Source: an uncultured Flavobacterium sp.
Lineage (GTDB): Bacteria; Bacteroidota; Bacteroidia; Flavobacteriales; Flavobacteriaceae
Reading direction: 5' to 3'
Assembly: GCA_937773775.1 (NCBI GenBank)
Contig: CALJVL010000014.1
Coordinates: forward strand, 1-64,000
DNA length: 64,000 nucleotides
Under the pieces are notes generated by a model. The model saw nothing but the letters and a program-made list of their open reading frames with translations, was not told the origin of the DNA and did not search any database. Positions within the stretch are counted from its first letter, which is position 1. Every line of letters begins with the position of its first letter. This document shows, piece after piece, positions 24,098 through 32,881 of this stretch. The translations under genes and the position numbers were made by a program.

Positions 24098-24867
24098 ATG
24101 GCAGCACAAAACCCAAATGGTTCCCTCACTACAACAATCGAAAATAAAATTGCGACGGTTGAATTCGGACATCCAGCGAGCAATTCTTTTCCTCGTCAAT
24201 TGTTGGATTCATTGACCTCAGAGCTTAATGTATTGAGTGGTAACGAGGACGTATCGGTAATTGTTTTGCGAAGTGTTGGTACAGGAGCTTTTTGTGCAGG
24301 CGCTTCTTTTGATGAGCTTTTGGCGGTGTCAAATCAAGAGCAAGGAACAATCTTTTTCTCTGGTTTTGCTAATTTAATTAATGCTATGCGCAGCTGTTCC
24401 AAAATAATTGTGGGTCGCATCCACGGGAAAGCAGTGGGAGGCGGCGTCGGTATTGCGGCTGCCTGCGATTATGCTTTTGCAACTGTAGATAGCTCGATAA
24501 AGCTTTCGGAATTGGCTATTGGCATTGGGCCTTTTGTGATCGAACCCGCTGTGAGCCGAAAAATTGGGAAAAGCGCTATGTCCGAAATGACATTGGCAGC
24601 ACACGAATGGAAAAATACCGATTGGGCACACCAAAAAGGACTTTATGCCAAAGTACTGCAAGACCAAGTGTGCGTTTAGACATTGATTTGGCTCATTTCA
24701 CCAGTAAACTGTCTTCGTATAATCCAGAAGCTTTAATCGAAATGAAAAAAGTGATGTGGGAAGGGACAGCACATTGGGACAATCTTTTGTTAGAAAGGGC
24801 CGCCATTACAGGGAAATTAGTGCTATCTGACTTCTGTAAAAACGCATTGTCTCAATTCAAAAAGTAG
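24098..24867 (+). CDS. enoyl-CoA hydratase/isomerase family protein (frameshift)
   Basis: A crotonase-fold enzyme acting on acyl-CoA thioesters; the exact substrate is unclear. The first part has SVGTGAFCAGASFDEL and the oxyanion-hole line GRIHGKAVGGGVGIAAACDY. The frame then ends in a TAG at 24677. One base appears to be missing near 24660-24668. The other frame continues with VRLDIDLAHFTSKL, NPEALIEMKKVMWEGTAHW and the C-terminal helices, giving about 256 residues overall, the family size. It follows the tRNA-Ala gene. A sequencing error is possible. Confidence 0.85.
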
Positions 24868-24894
24868 TTTTACGGACTCTTTCCTTTTTTTTCA

Positions 24895-24972
24895 GGAGCT
24901 ATTCCTGCTATTCGCTGTATCTTTGTCTGCCTAAAAAAGCCAGCCAAAGGATGCCGCTGCTATCAGGGCTAA
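24895..24972. repeat. dispersed structured repeat, copy 1
   Basis: From ggagctatt to cagggctaa. It shares its outer parts with 35941-36020 (gctatt, tcgct.tatcttt, aaaggatgccgctgctatc, gggctaa), while the centre differs but is again self-complementary. Confidence 0.65.
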
Positions 24973-25027
24973 AACCAATCGGAGTGGGAAACCCACGATT
25001 TCCAAGCCATTTCTCATGTCAATTTAC

Positions 25028-25035
25028 TAAATTTG
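25028..25035 (+). promoter_or_regulatory. -7 promoter box for queD
   Basis: TAAATTTG matches TAnnTTTG, 19 bp before the ATG at 25055. Confidence 0.55.
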
Positions 25036-25054
25036 CAGTCAAAAATATATCTCG

Positions 25055-25507
25055 ATGAGCAATATCAGAATTACAAAAAAATTTAGTTTCGAAACCGGTC
25101 ACGCTTTATATGGTTATGATGGGAAATGTAAAAATGTTCATGGGCATAGTTATAAATTGTCAGTTACCGTAATAGGAAGCCCTATTGAGAACCGAAATGA
25201 TGTTAAATTTGGAATGGTTATCGATTTTACCGACTTGAAAAAAATTGTCAAAGAAGAAATTGTCGATCAGTTTGACCACGCGACTGTTTTTAACGAAACA
25301 ACGCCGCATGTAGAGTTGGCACACGAATTAATAAATAGAGGTCACCATGTAATTTTGGTAGATTATCAACCCACAAGCGAGAATATGGTAGTCGATTTTT
25401 CACAAAGAATTATCGGAAGGTTGCCTGAAGGGATCCAACTTTTTTCACTAAAACTTCAAGAAACAGAGTCCTCTTTTGCCGAATGGTACGCTAGCGACAA
25501 TTTGTAA
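25055..25507 (+). CDS. queD: 6-carboxy-5,6,7,8-tetrahydropterin synthase
   Basis: A 150-residue T-fold enzyme of queuosine/7-deazapurine synthesis. It converts dihydroneopterin triphosphate to 6-carboxytetrahydropterin. The zinc ligands are His16 (FETGHALYG) and His29/His31 (NVHGHSYKL), and the catalytic Cys25 sits in DGKCKN. QFDHATVFNE holds the Asp/His pair and LQETESSFAEW the pterin-anchoring Glu. It is 24 bp upstream of lpxH in the same direction. Confidence 0.93.
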   Translation: MSNIRITKKFSFETGHALYGYDGKCKNVHGHSYKLSVTVIGSPIENRNDVKFGMVIDFTDLKKIVKEEIVDQFDHATVFNETTPHVELAHELINRGHHVILVDYQPTSENMVVDFSQRIIGRLPEGIQLFSLKLQETESSFAEWYASDNL

Positions 25508-25531
25508 TTTCAAAATCCATACTTTAGCTGC

Positions 25532-26284
25532 ATGCAATTACCTAATAATAAGAAAGTATATTTCGCATCCGATCAACATTTTGGAGCACCAACACCCGAA
25601 TTGAGTTTTCCAAGAGAACAAAAATTTGTGGCCTGGCTCGATGAAGTAAAAAAAGATGCAGAAGTTATTTTTTTGGTGGGTGATTTATTCGATTTTTGGT
25701 TCGAATATAAAACGGTTGTACCTAAAGGATTTGTTCGCGTTTTAGGTAAACTAGCTGAAATTCGCGACAGCGGAATTCCAATCTATTTTTTTGTAGGAAA
25801 TCATGATTTATGGATGGATGATTATTTTCAGAAAGAATTGAATATTCCAGTGTACTATGACAATCAGGAGTACACTTTTGGAAATAAAACCTTTTTAGTA
25901 GGTCATGGAGACGGAAAAGGGCCCGGAGATATGGGGTACAAACGCATGAAAAAAGTGTTTACAAATCCGTTTTCTAAATGGCTTTTTAGATGGTTACATC
26001 CCGATATTGGAGTTCTTTTGGCGCAATATCTATCCGTAAAAAACAAATTGATTTCTGGAGATGAAGACATCACTTTTCTTGGAGAGGAGAGGGAATGGCT
26101 GATTTTGTATTCCAAAAGAAAACTAGAAACTAAACATTACAATTACCTTGTTTTCGGCCACCGACATCTACCTATGAAAGTGTCTGTAGGAGAAAATTCA
26201 GAATACGTAAATCTGGGCGACTGGATCAGTTATTTTACTTATGGCGTTTTTGATGGGGAAAATTTTGAATTAAAAAAGTACTAG
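25532..26284 (+). CDS. lpxH: UDP-2,3-diacylglucosamine diphosphatase
   Basis: A calcineurin-like metallophosphoesterase that hydrolyses UDP-2,3-diacylglucosamine to lipid X in lipid A synthesis at the inner membrane. The 250-residue protein shows the metal motifs in order: ASDQHFGAP, VGDLFDFWFE, FVGNHDLWMDD, VGHGDGKGPGD and FGHRHLPM. The insertion with MKKVFTNPFSKWLFRWLHPD forms the membrane/substrate cap. Bacteroidota LpxH proteins have this length. Confidence 0.92.
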   Translation: MQLPNNKKVYFASDQHFGAPTPELSFPREQKFVAWLDEVKKDAEVIFLVGDLFDFWFEYKTVVPKGFVRVLGKLAEIRDSGIPIYFFVGNHDLWMDDYFQKELNIPVYYDNQEYTFGNKTFLVGHGDGKGPGDMGYKRMKKVFTNPFSKWLFRWLHPDIGVLLAQYLSVKNKLISGDEDITFLGEEREWLILYSKRKLETKHYNYLVFGHRHLPMKVSVGENSEYVNLGDWISYFTYGVFDGENFELKKY

Positions 26285-26286
26285 AA

Positions 26287-26658
26287 TTAATTCATTCCCT
26301 CACCGAATAAATAATCATTTAGATTAATTTTAAACAAAGTACCTTCTACTAGGTCTTTTATCGAACTTAGCTCGTCCATAGAAACGGCTAAATCAATTTG
26401 AGAACAGGGTGTTTTTAATAGAAATTTGTGGCACTCATTTTTTAATGCACAATCATCACAAGAGTTGTTAAGGGTATAACTTTCGTGAATACAACACTGA
26501 AACAGTTTCAGTTCATGGCGGCTGAAATAAAAACCAGTTTCCCTAAAAATCAATTGGACTTTGTCTGTTAATACTTCGTTCTCTTTTCTCCAGTAGAAAG
26601 AAGTACCTTCATCATTGAAATATATTTGTTTTATTTCTTGCATAGTAATTAGTTTCAT
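26287..26658 (-). CDS. conserved hypothetical protein, 123 residues
   Basis: Not assigned to a named family. It may start at the internal Met six codons in (MQEIKQIYFND). A cysteine cluster is visible (FQCCIHES, NNSCDDCALKNECHKFLLKTPC), suggesting a metal site or disulfides, and the end reads IKDLVEGTLFKINLNDYLF. It is convergent with lpxH (2-bp gap) and upstream of the MFS gene on the same strand. Confidence 0.75.
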   Translation of the reverse strand: MKLITMQEIKQIYFNDEGTSFYWRKENEVLTDKVQLIFRETGFYFSRHELKLFQCCIHESYTLNNSCDDCALKNECHKFLLKTPCSQIDLAVSMDELSSIKDLVEGTLFKINLNDYLFGEGMN

Positions 26659-26707
26659 ACAAATATAATAATTATTTAGATTTATTCTAAATAAAACTAG
26701 TTAAAAT

Positions 26708-27976
26708 TTACTCCTGATTCTCGTGTTCTTCCAAGTCTTTGGTCAGATCTAGTTTTCTAAAAGTTGGTGAAATTATCCCTGTTGTCAATACAACGAAGAG
26801 AGTCATACTTCCACCAAAGACTACTGCTGTTACCGTTCCCATTAGTTTTGCCGTAAGTCCGCTTTCAAAAGCACCTAATTCGTTTGAAGAACCCACAAAC
26901 ATCGAGTTTACTGCTGAAACTCTCCCGCGCATGTGGTCAGGCGTTTTAAGTTGTAAAATAGTTTGTCTGATAACAACTGAAATCCCATCGAATACGCCGC
27001 TGAGGAACAGGGCCAAAAGCGATACCCAGAAAATAGTGGAAAGCCCGAACACAATGATACAGATCCCAAAGGCAAAAATAGCGGACAATAATTTCATTCC
27101 AGCGTTTTTACTCAAAGGAACGTATGCCGTAATGAGCATGGTGATGAAAGCGCCAATCGCTGGAGCAGCTCTCAAGAAGCCAAATCCTTCTGGACCTACT
27201 TTCAATATATCCTGCGCAAAAATAGGCAATAGTGCTACCGCTCCTCCAAAAAGAACGGCCACCATATCCAGCGTTATGGCTCCTAAAACGGTCTTGTTGT
27301 TGAATACAAACTTTAATCCCTCAGATAAGCTTTGCATTACAGGTTCTCCTATTTTCGGATTCATAATTGGCTTTTTCTCAATTTGAGATAAAAAAAGCAT
27401 TGCAAAAATGGAACAGCCAAAAACGGAACACATAGACCAGTGAACACCAATCAGAGTGATCGAAAAACCGGCCACGGCAGGCCCCGCCACTGACGCTATT
27501 TGCCAAACGGAACTGCTCCAAGTCGCAGCATTAGGATAAATTTTCTTCGGAACCAATAGTGATAAAAAGGAAAAAATGGTGGGTCCTAGAAAAGCTCTCA
27601 CTAATCCTCCTAGAAAAACCAAGAAATAAATGGAATACAAAATAGTTTTTGTAGCGTAACCTTGAACAATTGCAGGCCAAGTTAATAGAAAAAGTCCGAA
27701 ACTAATTACCGAGAAAGCTAAAATACATTTCAGCAACAGTCCTTTTTTTTCCTTTTGGTCGACAATGTGTCCTGCAAACAATGCCATGGATACAGCGGGA
27801 ATTACTTCCATCAAGCCAATAAGTCCAAGTGAAAGCGGATCTTTAGTGATACTGTATACCTGCCATTCAATTACGATAAACTGCATAGACCAAGCAAAAA
27901 CCATGGCAAAACGCAACAATAAAAAAGTATTAAATTCTTTGTAACGCAACGCTGCGTAAGGATCTTTCTTTTTCAT
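26708..27976 (-). CDS. MFS transporter (MFS_3 / EntS-like exporter)
   Basis: 422 residues with about 12 hydrophobic segments. The N-terminal half has YSITKDPLSLGLIGLMEVIP, then AGHIVDQKEKKG (motif A-like loop). The second half repeats the fold and has KTPDHMRGRVSAVNSMFVGS, typical of the EntS/TetR-like exporter branch. It presumably exports small molecules by proton antiport; the substrate is unknown. It lies 13 bp after recJ on the same strand. Confidence 0.88.
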   Translation of the reverse strand: MKKKDPYAALRYKEFNTFLLLRFAMVFAWSMQFIVIEWQVYSITKDPLSLGLIGLMEVIPAVSMALFAGHIVDQKEKKGLLLKCILAFSVISFGLFLLTWPAIVQGYATKTILYSIYFLVFLGGLVRAFLGPTIFSFLSLLVPKKIYPNAATWSSSVWQIASVAGPAVAGFSITLIGVHWSMCSVFGCSIFAMLFLSQIEKKPIMNPKIGEPVMQSLSEGLKFVFNNKTVLGAITLDMVAVLFGGAVALLPIFAQDILKVGPEGFGFLRAAPAIGAFITMLITAYVPLSKNAGMKLLSAIFAFGICIIVFGLSTIFWVSLLALFLSGVFDGISVVIRQTILQLKTPDHMRGRVSAVNSMFVGSSNELGAFESGLTAKLMGTVTAVVFGGSMTLFVVLTTGIISPTFRKLDLTKDLEEHENQE

Positions 27977-27989
27977 TCTGGGTAGCTAA

Positions 27990-29678
27990 TTATCTGATAT
28001 TTTTTAATCTCAGTTGGATCGAAATTTTTCCATTCCATTCATTTTCGTCGATGCAATAGACGGCTTCAAATGCTTTTTGGTTTGTAGTCAAATCGATCTT
28101 TTTTCCTAATCCAAAACCTATTGCTGAAATACCTTCAGAATTATTTTGTTTTACAAATAATTTCAAATGCTCGTCTTCACCACCTAGTTTCTTTGCATAT
28201 CCCGTATCTTTTACATTTTTAGTCAAAAACACAGGTGTCATGTTTTGTGGACCAAAGGGTTCAAATTGTTTTAAAATTCGGGTAAGTTTTAGTGTGATAT
28301 CGGCAAAATCAATTTCGGAATCTATTTCTATTTCTGGAATCAACATATCGGGATGGATTGTTTCTTGAACTTGTTTTTCAAATGCTTCCTTGAAAGTCGA
28401 GTAGTTTTCTTCCTTTAATGTCATTCCTGCGGCATACATATGTCCTCCAAATTGTTCCAAATGTTGTGAGCAGGCTTCTAGAGCATTATATACATCAAAA
28501 CCTTTGATAGATCGTGCCGAAGCGGCATATTTATCGCCACTTTTTGTAAAAACAAGCGTAGGACGATAGTAGGTTTCGATTAAACGAGAAGCCACGATCC
28601 CGATAACTCCTTTGTGCCAGTCTTCCTGATAAATGACCGTGGTGAAGCGTTCTTTTTCGTCATTATTTTCAATTTGCAACAAACCTTCTTTGGTTATTTG
28701 CTTGTCTAGATCTTTTCGGTCAGAATTGTATTGTTCAATTTCCGAAGCAAACTGTTGTGCTTGTTCAAAATCAAATTCGGTTAATAACTCCACCGCATGA
28801 TTTCCGTGTTTTATGCGTCCCGCTGCGTTGATACGCGGAGCAATAATAAAAACGACATCGGTGATATCTAAGGATTGTTTTTTTATCTGGTGAATCAAAG
28901 CCTTGATTCCTGGTCTCGGATTGCTATTAATAACTTGCAAGCCAAAGTGGGCAAGCACCCGATTTTCGCCTGTCATAGGGACAATATCGGCGGCAATTGC
29001 TGTCGCTACGAGGTCTAAGTAGGGGATAAAATCATCAATAGTTTGATTTCTATTACTGCCTAAAGCTTGTATTAATTTAAAACCTACACCGCAGCCACAC
29101 AATTCGTCATAAGGATAGTTGCAGTCGTCTCTCTTGGGATCGAGAACCGCAACGGCATCGGGCAAAGTACTTCCTGGTCTATGGTGATCACAAATGATAA
29201 AGTCGATGTTTCTTTCTTTTGCATAAGCAACATGATCGATCGATTTTATTCCGCAATCTAGAGCAATGATTAGCGTAAAGCCATTGTCATCTGCAAAGTC
29301 AATTCCTTTAAAAGAGATTCCGTAGCCTTCGGCATAACGATCTGGAATGTAAGTGGCAATATTCGGGTAATAGGTCTTTAGATAAGAAGAAACAAGTGAA
29401 ACCGCTGTTGTACCATCAACATCGTAATCACCAAAAACAAGAATATTCTCTTGGTTTGCAATCGCAAGTTCAATCCTTGCTACCGCTTTATCCATGTCTT
29501 TCATCAAGAATGGGTCGTGCAAATGGGCTAATGAAGGGCGGAAAAAATTCTTGGCATCTTCAAAAGTTTCAATGCCTCGTTGAACCAATAATGTAGCTAC
29601 GAAATCTTCGACATTCAATGCTTGAGCGAGCTGCTTAACCTTCTGCTCTGGAGGTTTTGATTTGAGTGTCCAACGCAT
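27990..29678 (-). CDS. recJ: single-stranded-DNA-specific exonuclease RecJ
   Basis: A DHH-family 5'-3' ssDNA exonuclease for recombination and mismatch repair. The 562-residue protein has the DHH motifs LVFGDYDVDGTTAVSLV, IALDCGIK, ICDHHRPG and VLDPKRDDCNYPY, and the DHHA1 glycine motif with GFDVYNALEACSQHLEQFGGH followed by AAG. The C-terminal OB-like domain ends the protein. Length and motifs are complete. Confidence 0.96.
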   Translation of the reverse strand: MRWTLKSKPPEQKVKQLAQALNVEDFVATLLVQRGIETFEDAKNFFRPSLAHLHDPFLMKDMDKAVARIELAIANQENILVFGDYDVDGTTAVSLVSSYLKTYYPNIATYIPDRYAEGYGISFKGIDFADDNGFTLIIALDCGIKSIDHVAYAKERNIDFIICDHHRPGSTLPDAVAVLDPKRDDCNYPYDELCGCGVGFKLIQALGSNRNQTIDDFIPYLDLVATAIAADIVPMTGENRVLAHFGLQVINSNPRPGIKALIHQIKKQSLDITDVVFIIAPRINAAGRIKHGNHAVELLTEFDFEQAQQFASEIEQYNSDRKDLDKQITKEGLLQIENNDEKERFTTVIYQEDWHKGVIGIVASRLIETYYRPTLVFTKSGDKYAASARSIKGFDVYNALEACSQHLEQFGGHMYAAGMTLKEENYSTFKEAFEKQVQETIHPDMLIPEIEIDSEIDFADITLKLTRILKQFEPFGPQNMTPVFLTKNVKDTGYAKKLGGEDEHLKLFVKQNNSEGISAIGFGLGKKIDLTTNQKAFEAVYCIDENEWNGKISIQLRLKNIR

Positions 29679-29712
29679 TGTTTTACTGTTTAAAGATTTA
29701 TTAGTTACCGAT

Positions 29713-30057
29713 TTATTTCAAATCTAAAGCTTCGACTTCAAACTGAATTCCGTCCCAACCTGATTCTATGAAATTTCTAATATTTGAGTGATCAGTTCCC
29801 TTTGGATTATTTAAAACATCGTCAAAATAGTAACCGCCAAAACAAGCGAGTGTTTCATCTTTTGATAAGGTATTCAATATGGCAAAGGAAAATAACTTAC
29901 AAGAACCTGAATTTTCTCCTGCAGCATTTTGTTGGTCTCCGTTTTTAAAAGCTGTGGCAGTGAAGTAATAAGTTTCTTCAATAACAGCCATTGTATCCGA
30001 AAATTCAATTGTTGTAGGGCTTTGTTTTAATTTGGTAATAAAAGATTCTAAAAGCAT
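29713..30057 (-). CDS. HopJ type III effector-like protein
   Basis: A 114-residue protein of the HopJ family, named from a Pseudomonas effector but widespread in free-living bacteria without type III secretion. It has the family's typical run IEFSDTMAVIEETYYFTATA, then AGENSGSCKLFSFAILN, CFGGYYFDDVLNNPKGTDHS and NIRNFIESGWDGI. The role in flavobacteria is unknown; a virulence role is not implied. It is between recJ and rsmI on the same strand. Confidence 0.9.
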   Translation of the reverse strand: MLLESFITKLKQSPTTIEFSDTMAVIEETYYFTATAFKNGDQQNAAGENSGSCKLFSFAILNTLSKDETLACFGGYYFDDVLNNPKGTDHSNIRNFIESGWDGIQFEVEALDLK

Positions 30058-30068
30058 ATTGGTTTGTA

Positions 30069-30791
30069 TTATGTTTCGTCTTGGTCTTTCGAGAATTTAC
30101 TCTTTTTAACTTCTTTAATGATTGGTTTTCCGCCAACCACAACGACAATTTCTCCTCGTGGCGCTGTTTTTTCAAAATGAGTTAAAACCTCACGAGTTGT
30201 TCCTCTCACGTTTTCTTCGTGTAATTTTGATAATTCTCTAGAAACACATATTTGGCGTTCTTCACCAAAGTAGGTTATGAATTCAGCTAATGTTTTAACT
30301 AGCTTATGAGGAGAGACATATAGAATCATAGTTCTTGTTTCCTCGGCTAGTTCTAAATATCGGGTTTGCCGCCCTTTTTTTTCGGGTAAGAAACCTTCAA
30401 AGATAAATCTGTCATTGGGCAAGGCACTATTCACTAAGGCAGGAACAAACGCTGTCGCGCCAGGCAAACATTCGACGGTGATGCCGTTTTCGACGCAAGC
30501 GCGAGTCAAAAGAAAACCAGGATCGGAAATTGCTGGAGTTCCCGCATCAGATATTAAGGCAATGGTTTCGCCTGCTTTCAATCGCGTGATTAAATTTTCG
30601 ATAGTTTTGTGCTCATTGTGCATATGATGGCTGTACATGTGCGTGCCAATCTCAAAATACTTCAAGAGTTTTCCGCTGGTGCGGGTGTCTTCGGCCAGAA
30701 TCAAATCGGCTTCTTTTAGAATCCGGATTGCTCGAAATGTCATGTCTTCGAGATTACCAATTGGTGTGGGAACTATATATAATTTTGACAT
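30069..30791 (-). CDS. rsmI: 16S rRNA (cytidine(1402)-2'-O)-methyltransferase
   Basis: A tetrapyrrole-methylase-fold enzyme that 2'-O-methylates C1402 in the ribosomal P site. The 240-residue protein shows LYIVPTPIGNLEDMTFRAIR, LILAEDTRTSGKLLKYFEIG, the SAM-site region ALISDAGTPAISDPGFLL and GEIVVVVGGKP. It ends with a short basic tail. It is 11 bp upstream of the HopJ-like gene. Confidence 0.95.
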   Translation of the reverse strand: MSKLYIVPTPIGNLEDMTFRAIRILKEADLILAEDTRTSGKLLKYFEIGTHMYSHHMHNEHKTIENLITRLKAGETIALISDAGTPAISDPGFLLTRACVENGITVECLPGATAFVPALVNSALPNDRFIFEGFLPEKKGRQTRYLELAEETRTMILYVSPHKLVKTLAEFITYFGEERQICVSRELSKLHEENVRGTTREVLTHFEKTAPRGEIVVVVGGKPIIKEVKKSKFSKDQDET

Positions 30792-30888
30792 AAATTGGAT
30801 GCGAGTATTCTATTTAGTTTTGGATAAAAATAAAAAGTGCCTGTATACTTAAGTACTATTTTGTGGTGATCAAAAAACGCAAATTGGT

Positions 30889-31944
30889 CTAAAGGAATTT
30901 TTTCTCAATTATGTCCATAAAACGTTCTGCATAATCGTCTTTTCCTTTCCAATCATTATAATCGGGTTTTACCATCTCTTCTATAAAGTTTTTTGTTTCA
31001 TAAAAGTTATCAAAAGTGATTAATTGATTTAGCACCCGATTATAATCTTCGTTGCTATTTCCAAAAAGGTGTTTTACAAATGCAATTCTATCATTCAAAT
31101 CGATATCGATTCCTTTTGAAAGTTTATCGTTCAGAGATACATTTTTTGCTTGTTCAATTTCTGGTGGGTTTATCTCTGTATTAATTTGAGCTTTGTCTGA
31201 TGCTGGAATTTTGTGCGCAGCTTCAAATAGGGTTATTGGAGGTAAAGCTTCAATATCATCTACTTTTACAAAATGTGGTTCACTATAATTGCCGCCCAAT
31301 AAATCTGAAAATGATATCTGTACTGTTTCTGCCGGCTTCGTAATTTCAGTTTCGCTATCTTCTGTTAATTCAAAAGCAGCTTTAAACGGCGGAGGTGTTT
31401 CTTCCTCAGGGAATAAATTTTCGCCTGTTTCCTCTGGAGATGCCTTTTCGTGATTGCTTTCTTCTGGCTCAAGCTGTAGCTCCATTATATCTGCTTGAAA
31501 TTCTTCAACCACTTCGTCGTCTTCCCAGTTTTCAGGCGCTTCTTCTTCATCGACAGAGGAATCTTCTTCAGCAACTATTTCTGCTTCTGGCGATTCTTCG
31601 CGATCTAAACTTTTAGGTGCCTCATCTTCATCAACAGGGGGGTTCTCATTTGGGATTTGTTCTTCTGCAACTTCCGGAAACACATTGCTTTCTGTCATTT
31701 CGATTACAGTTTCAGCAGGCAATTCTTCAGGACGGTCATAAAAATCTTCTATTTCTTTCTGCATTTCAGCATGACCTATAGTTGGTTTAATAATACCATA
31801 ATTTTCTTCTATAAATCGTAAAACTGACAATTTCTCATATAATTTTTGAGTTTCCAAAAACAATTGATTGATATCAGATTTATTTTTGAGTTGTAATATT
31901 CGATGAGCAATGCTGATTAAGTCGGCTTCCAATTTTTTTTTCAT
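30889..31944 (-). CDS. uncharacterised acidic 351-residue protein
   Basis: Not recognised. The N-terminal 70 residues are helical (MKKKLEADLISIAHRILQLK). Residues 75-200 are a strongly acidic, low-complexity region rich in Glu, Pro and Asp, probably disordered. The C-terminal ~100 residues look folded (DLNDRIAFVKHLFGNSNEDY, FDNFYETKNFIEEMVKPDYN, FMDIIEKKF) and are the conserved part in flavobacterial proteins of this type. No signal peptide or membrane segment. Confidence 0.75.
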   Translation of the reverse strand: MKKKLEADLISIAHRILQLKNKSDINQLFLETQKLYEKLSVLRFIEENYGIIKPTIGHAEMQKEIEDFYDRPEELPAETVIEMTESNVFPEVAEEQIPNENPPVDEDEAPKSLDREESPEAEIVAEEDSSVDEEEAPENWEDDEVVEEFQADIMELQLEPEESNHEKASPEETGENLFPEEETPPPFKAAFELTEDSETEITKPAETVQISFSDLLGGNYSEPHFVKVDDIEALPPITLFEAAHKIPASDKAQINTEINPPEIEQAKNVSLNDKLSKGIDIDLNDRIAFVKHLFGNSNEDYNRVLNQLITFDNFYETKNFIEEMVKPDYNDWKGKDDYAERFMDIIEKKFL

Positions 31945-32088
31945 AACGGTTTAAATTATAGTATATATGGCGTATGTATTTGTAATTTTATCTAATTGTA
32001 TTTTGTCTTAGAAATAAAAATCCTTTTATGTAGAACATTTAATTGTTTAAATAAGCGTTTACAGATTCCCGAATTGATAAAAATTTTC

Positions 32089-32096
32089 TACATTTG
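32089..32096 (+). promoter_or_regulatory. -7 promoter box for thymidine kinase
   Basis: TACATTTG matches TAnnTTTG; the ATG is 90 bp further, so the leader is fairly long. Confidence 0.45.
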
Positions 32097-32185
32097 AGAC
32101 GACGTAAAAGTATAAAATCTTAAGCGGGTTTATTACACCACAACGTAATAAAAACTATTCATTTTTTAAGTTAGAAAAATACGAA

Positions 32186-32773
32186 ATGTTTCTCGAAAAT
32201 ACAGTAAATCATAAAGAACAATTTGGTTGGATTGAAGTTATTTGCGGTTCAATGTTTTCGGGCAAAACCGAAGAGCTTATACGACGTTTGAGAAGAGCGC
32301 AATTTGCCAAACAAAAAGTTGAAATCTTCAAACCCGCAATTGACACTCGTTATCATGATGATATGGTTGTGTCGCACGATTCCAATGAAATTCGATCTAC
32401 AGCAGTTCCCGCAGCTGCAAACATAGCCATATTGGCTCAGGGTTGTGATGTTGTTGGAATTGATGAAGCGCAATTTTTTGATGACGAAATCGTCAAAATT
32501 TGCAACGATCTTGCCAATCAGGGTATTCGTGTTATTGTAGCCGGACTGGATATGGATTTTAAGGGGAATCCTTTTGGTCCGATGCCCGCATTGATGGCAA
32601 CTGCTGAATATGTTACTAAAGTTCACGCTGTATGCACAAGAACAGGAAATTTAGCGAATTACAGTTTCCGTAAAACTGACAATGACAAATTAGTTATGTT
32701 AGGGGAGACCGAAGAGTACGAGCCACTAAGTCGTGCCGCATATTATCATGCGATGCATAAAGACCAACATTGA
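32186..32773 (+). CDS. tdk: thymidine kinase
   Basis: Phosphorylates thymidine with ATP in pyrimidine salvage. The 195-residue type II enzyme has the P-loop [19 protein letters not shown], the Walker B-like [13 protein letters not shown] and the lasso region around [20 protein letters not shown]. Of the usual four zinc cysteines only one is obvious, which is the pattern I know from flavobacterial enzymes. The ATG chosen gives the family length; a terminator follows at 32807. Confidence 0.94.
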   Translation: MFLENTVNHKEQFGWIEVICGSMFSGKTEELIRRLRRAQFAKQKVEIFKPAIDTRYHDDMVVSHDSNEIRSTAVPAAANIAILAQGCDVVGIDEAQFFDDEIVKICNDLANQGIRVIVAGLDMDFKGNPFGPMPALMATAEYVTKVHAVCTRTGNLANYSFRKTDNDKLVMLGETEEYEPLSRAAYYHAMHKDQH

Positions 32774-32806
32774 TATTAATGAAGAGATTGCTTTTTTTAT
32801 AACTAT

Positions 32807-32846
32807 AAGACCCGATCTGTTTTTAAAACTAATCGAGTCTTTTACT
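32807..32846. terminator. terminator between tdk and rpoN
   Basis: aagacccgat pairs with atcgagtctt (one G-T pair), followed by tttac. It lies between convergent genes. Confidence 0.65.
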
Positions 32847-32881
32847 AGTCTATAAAAAGTGATAGCATTGAAAATAAATTA

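Noticed and set aside
26739..27386. 215-residue frame on + opposite the MFS transporter
   Set aside because: Antisense shadow of a gene with a complete family signature; no own promoter or domain seen.
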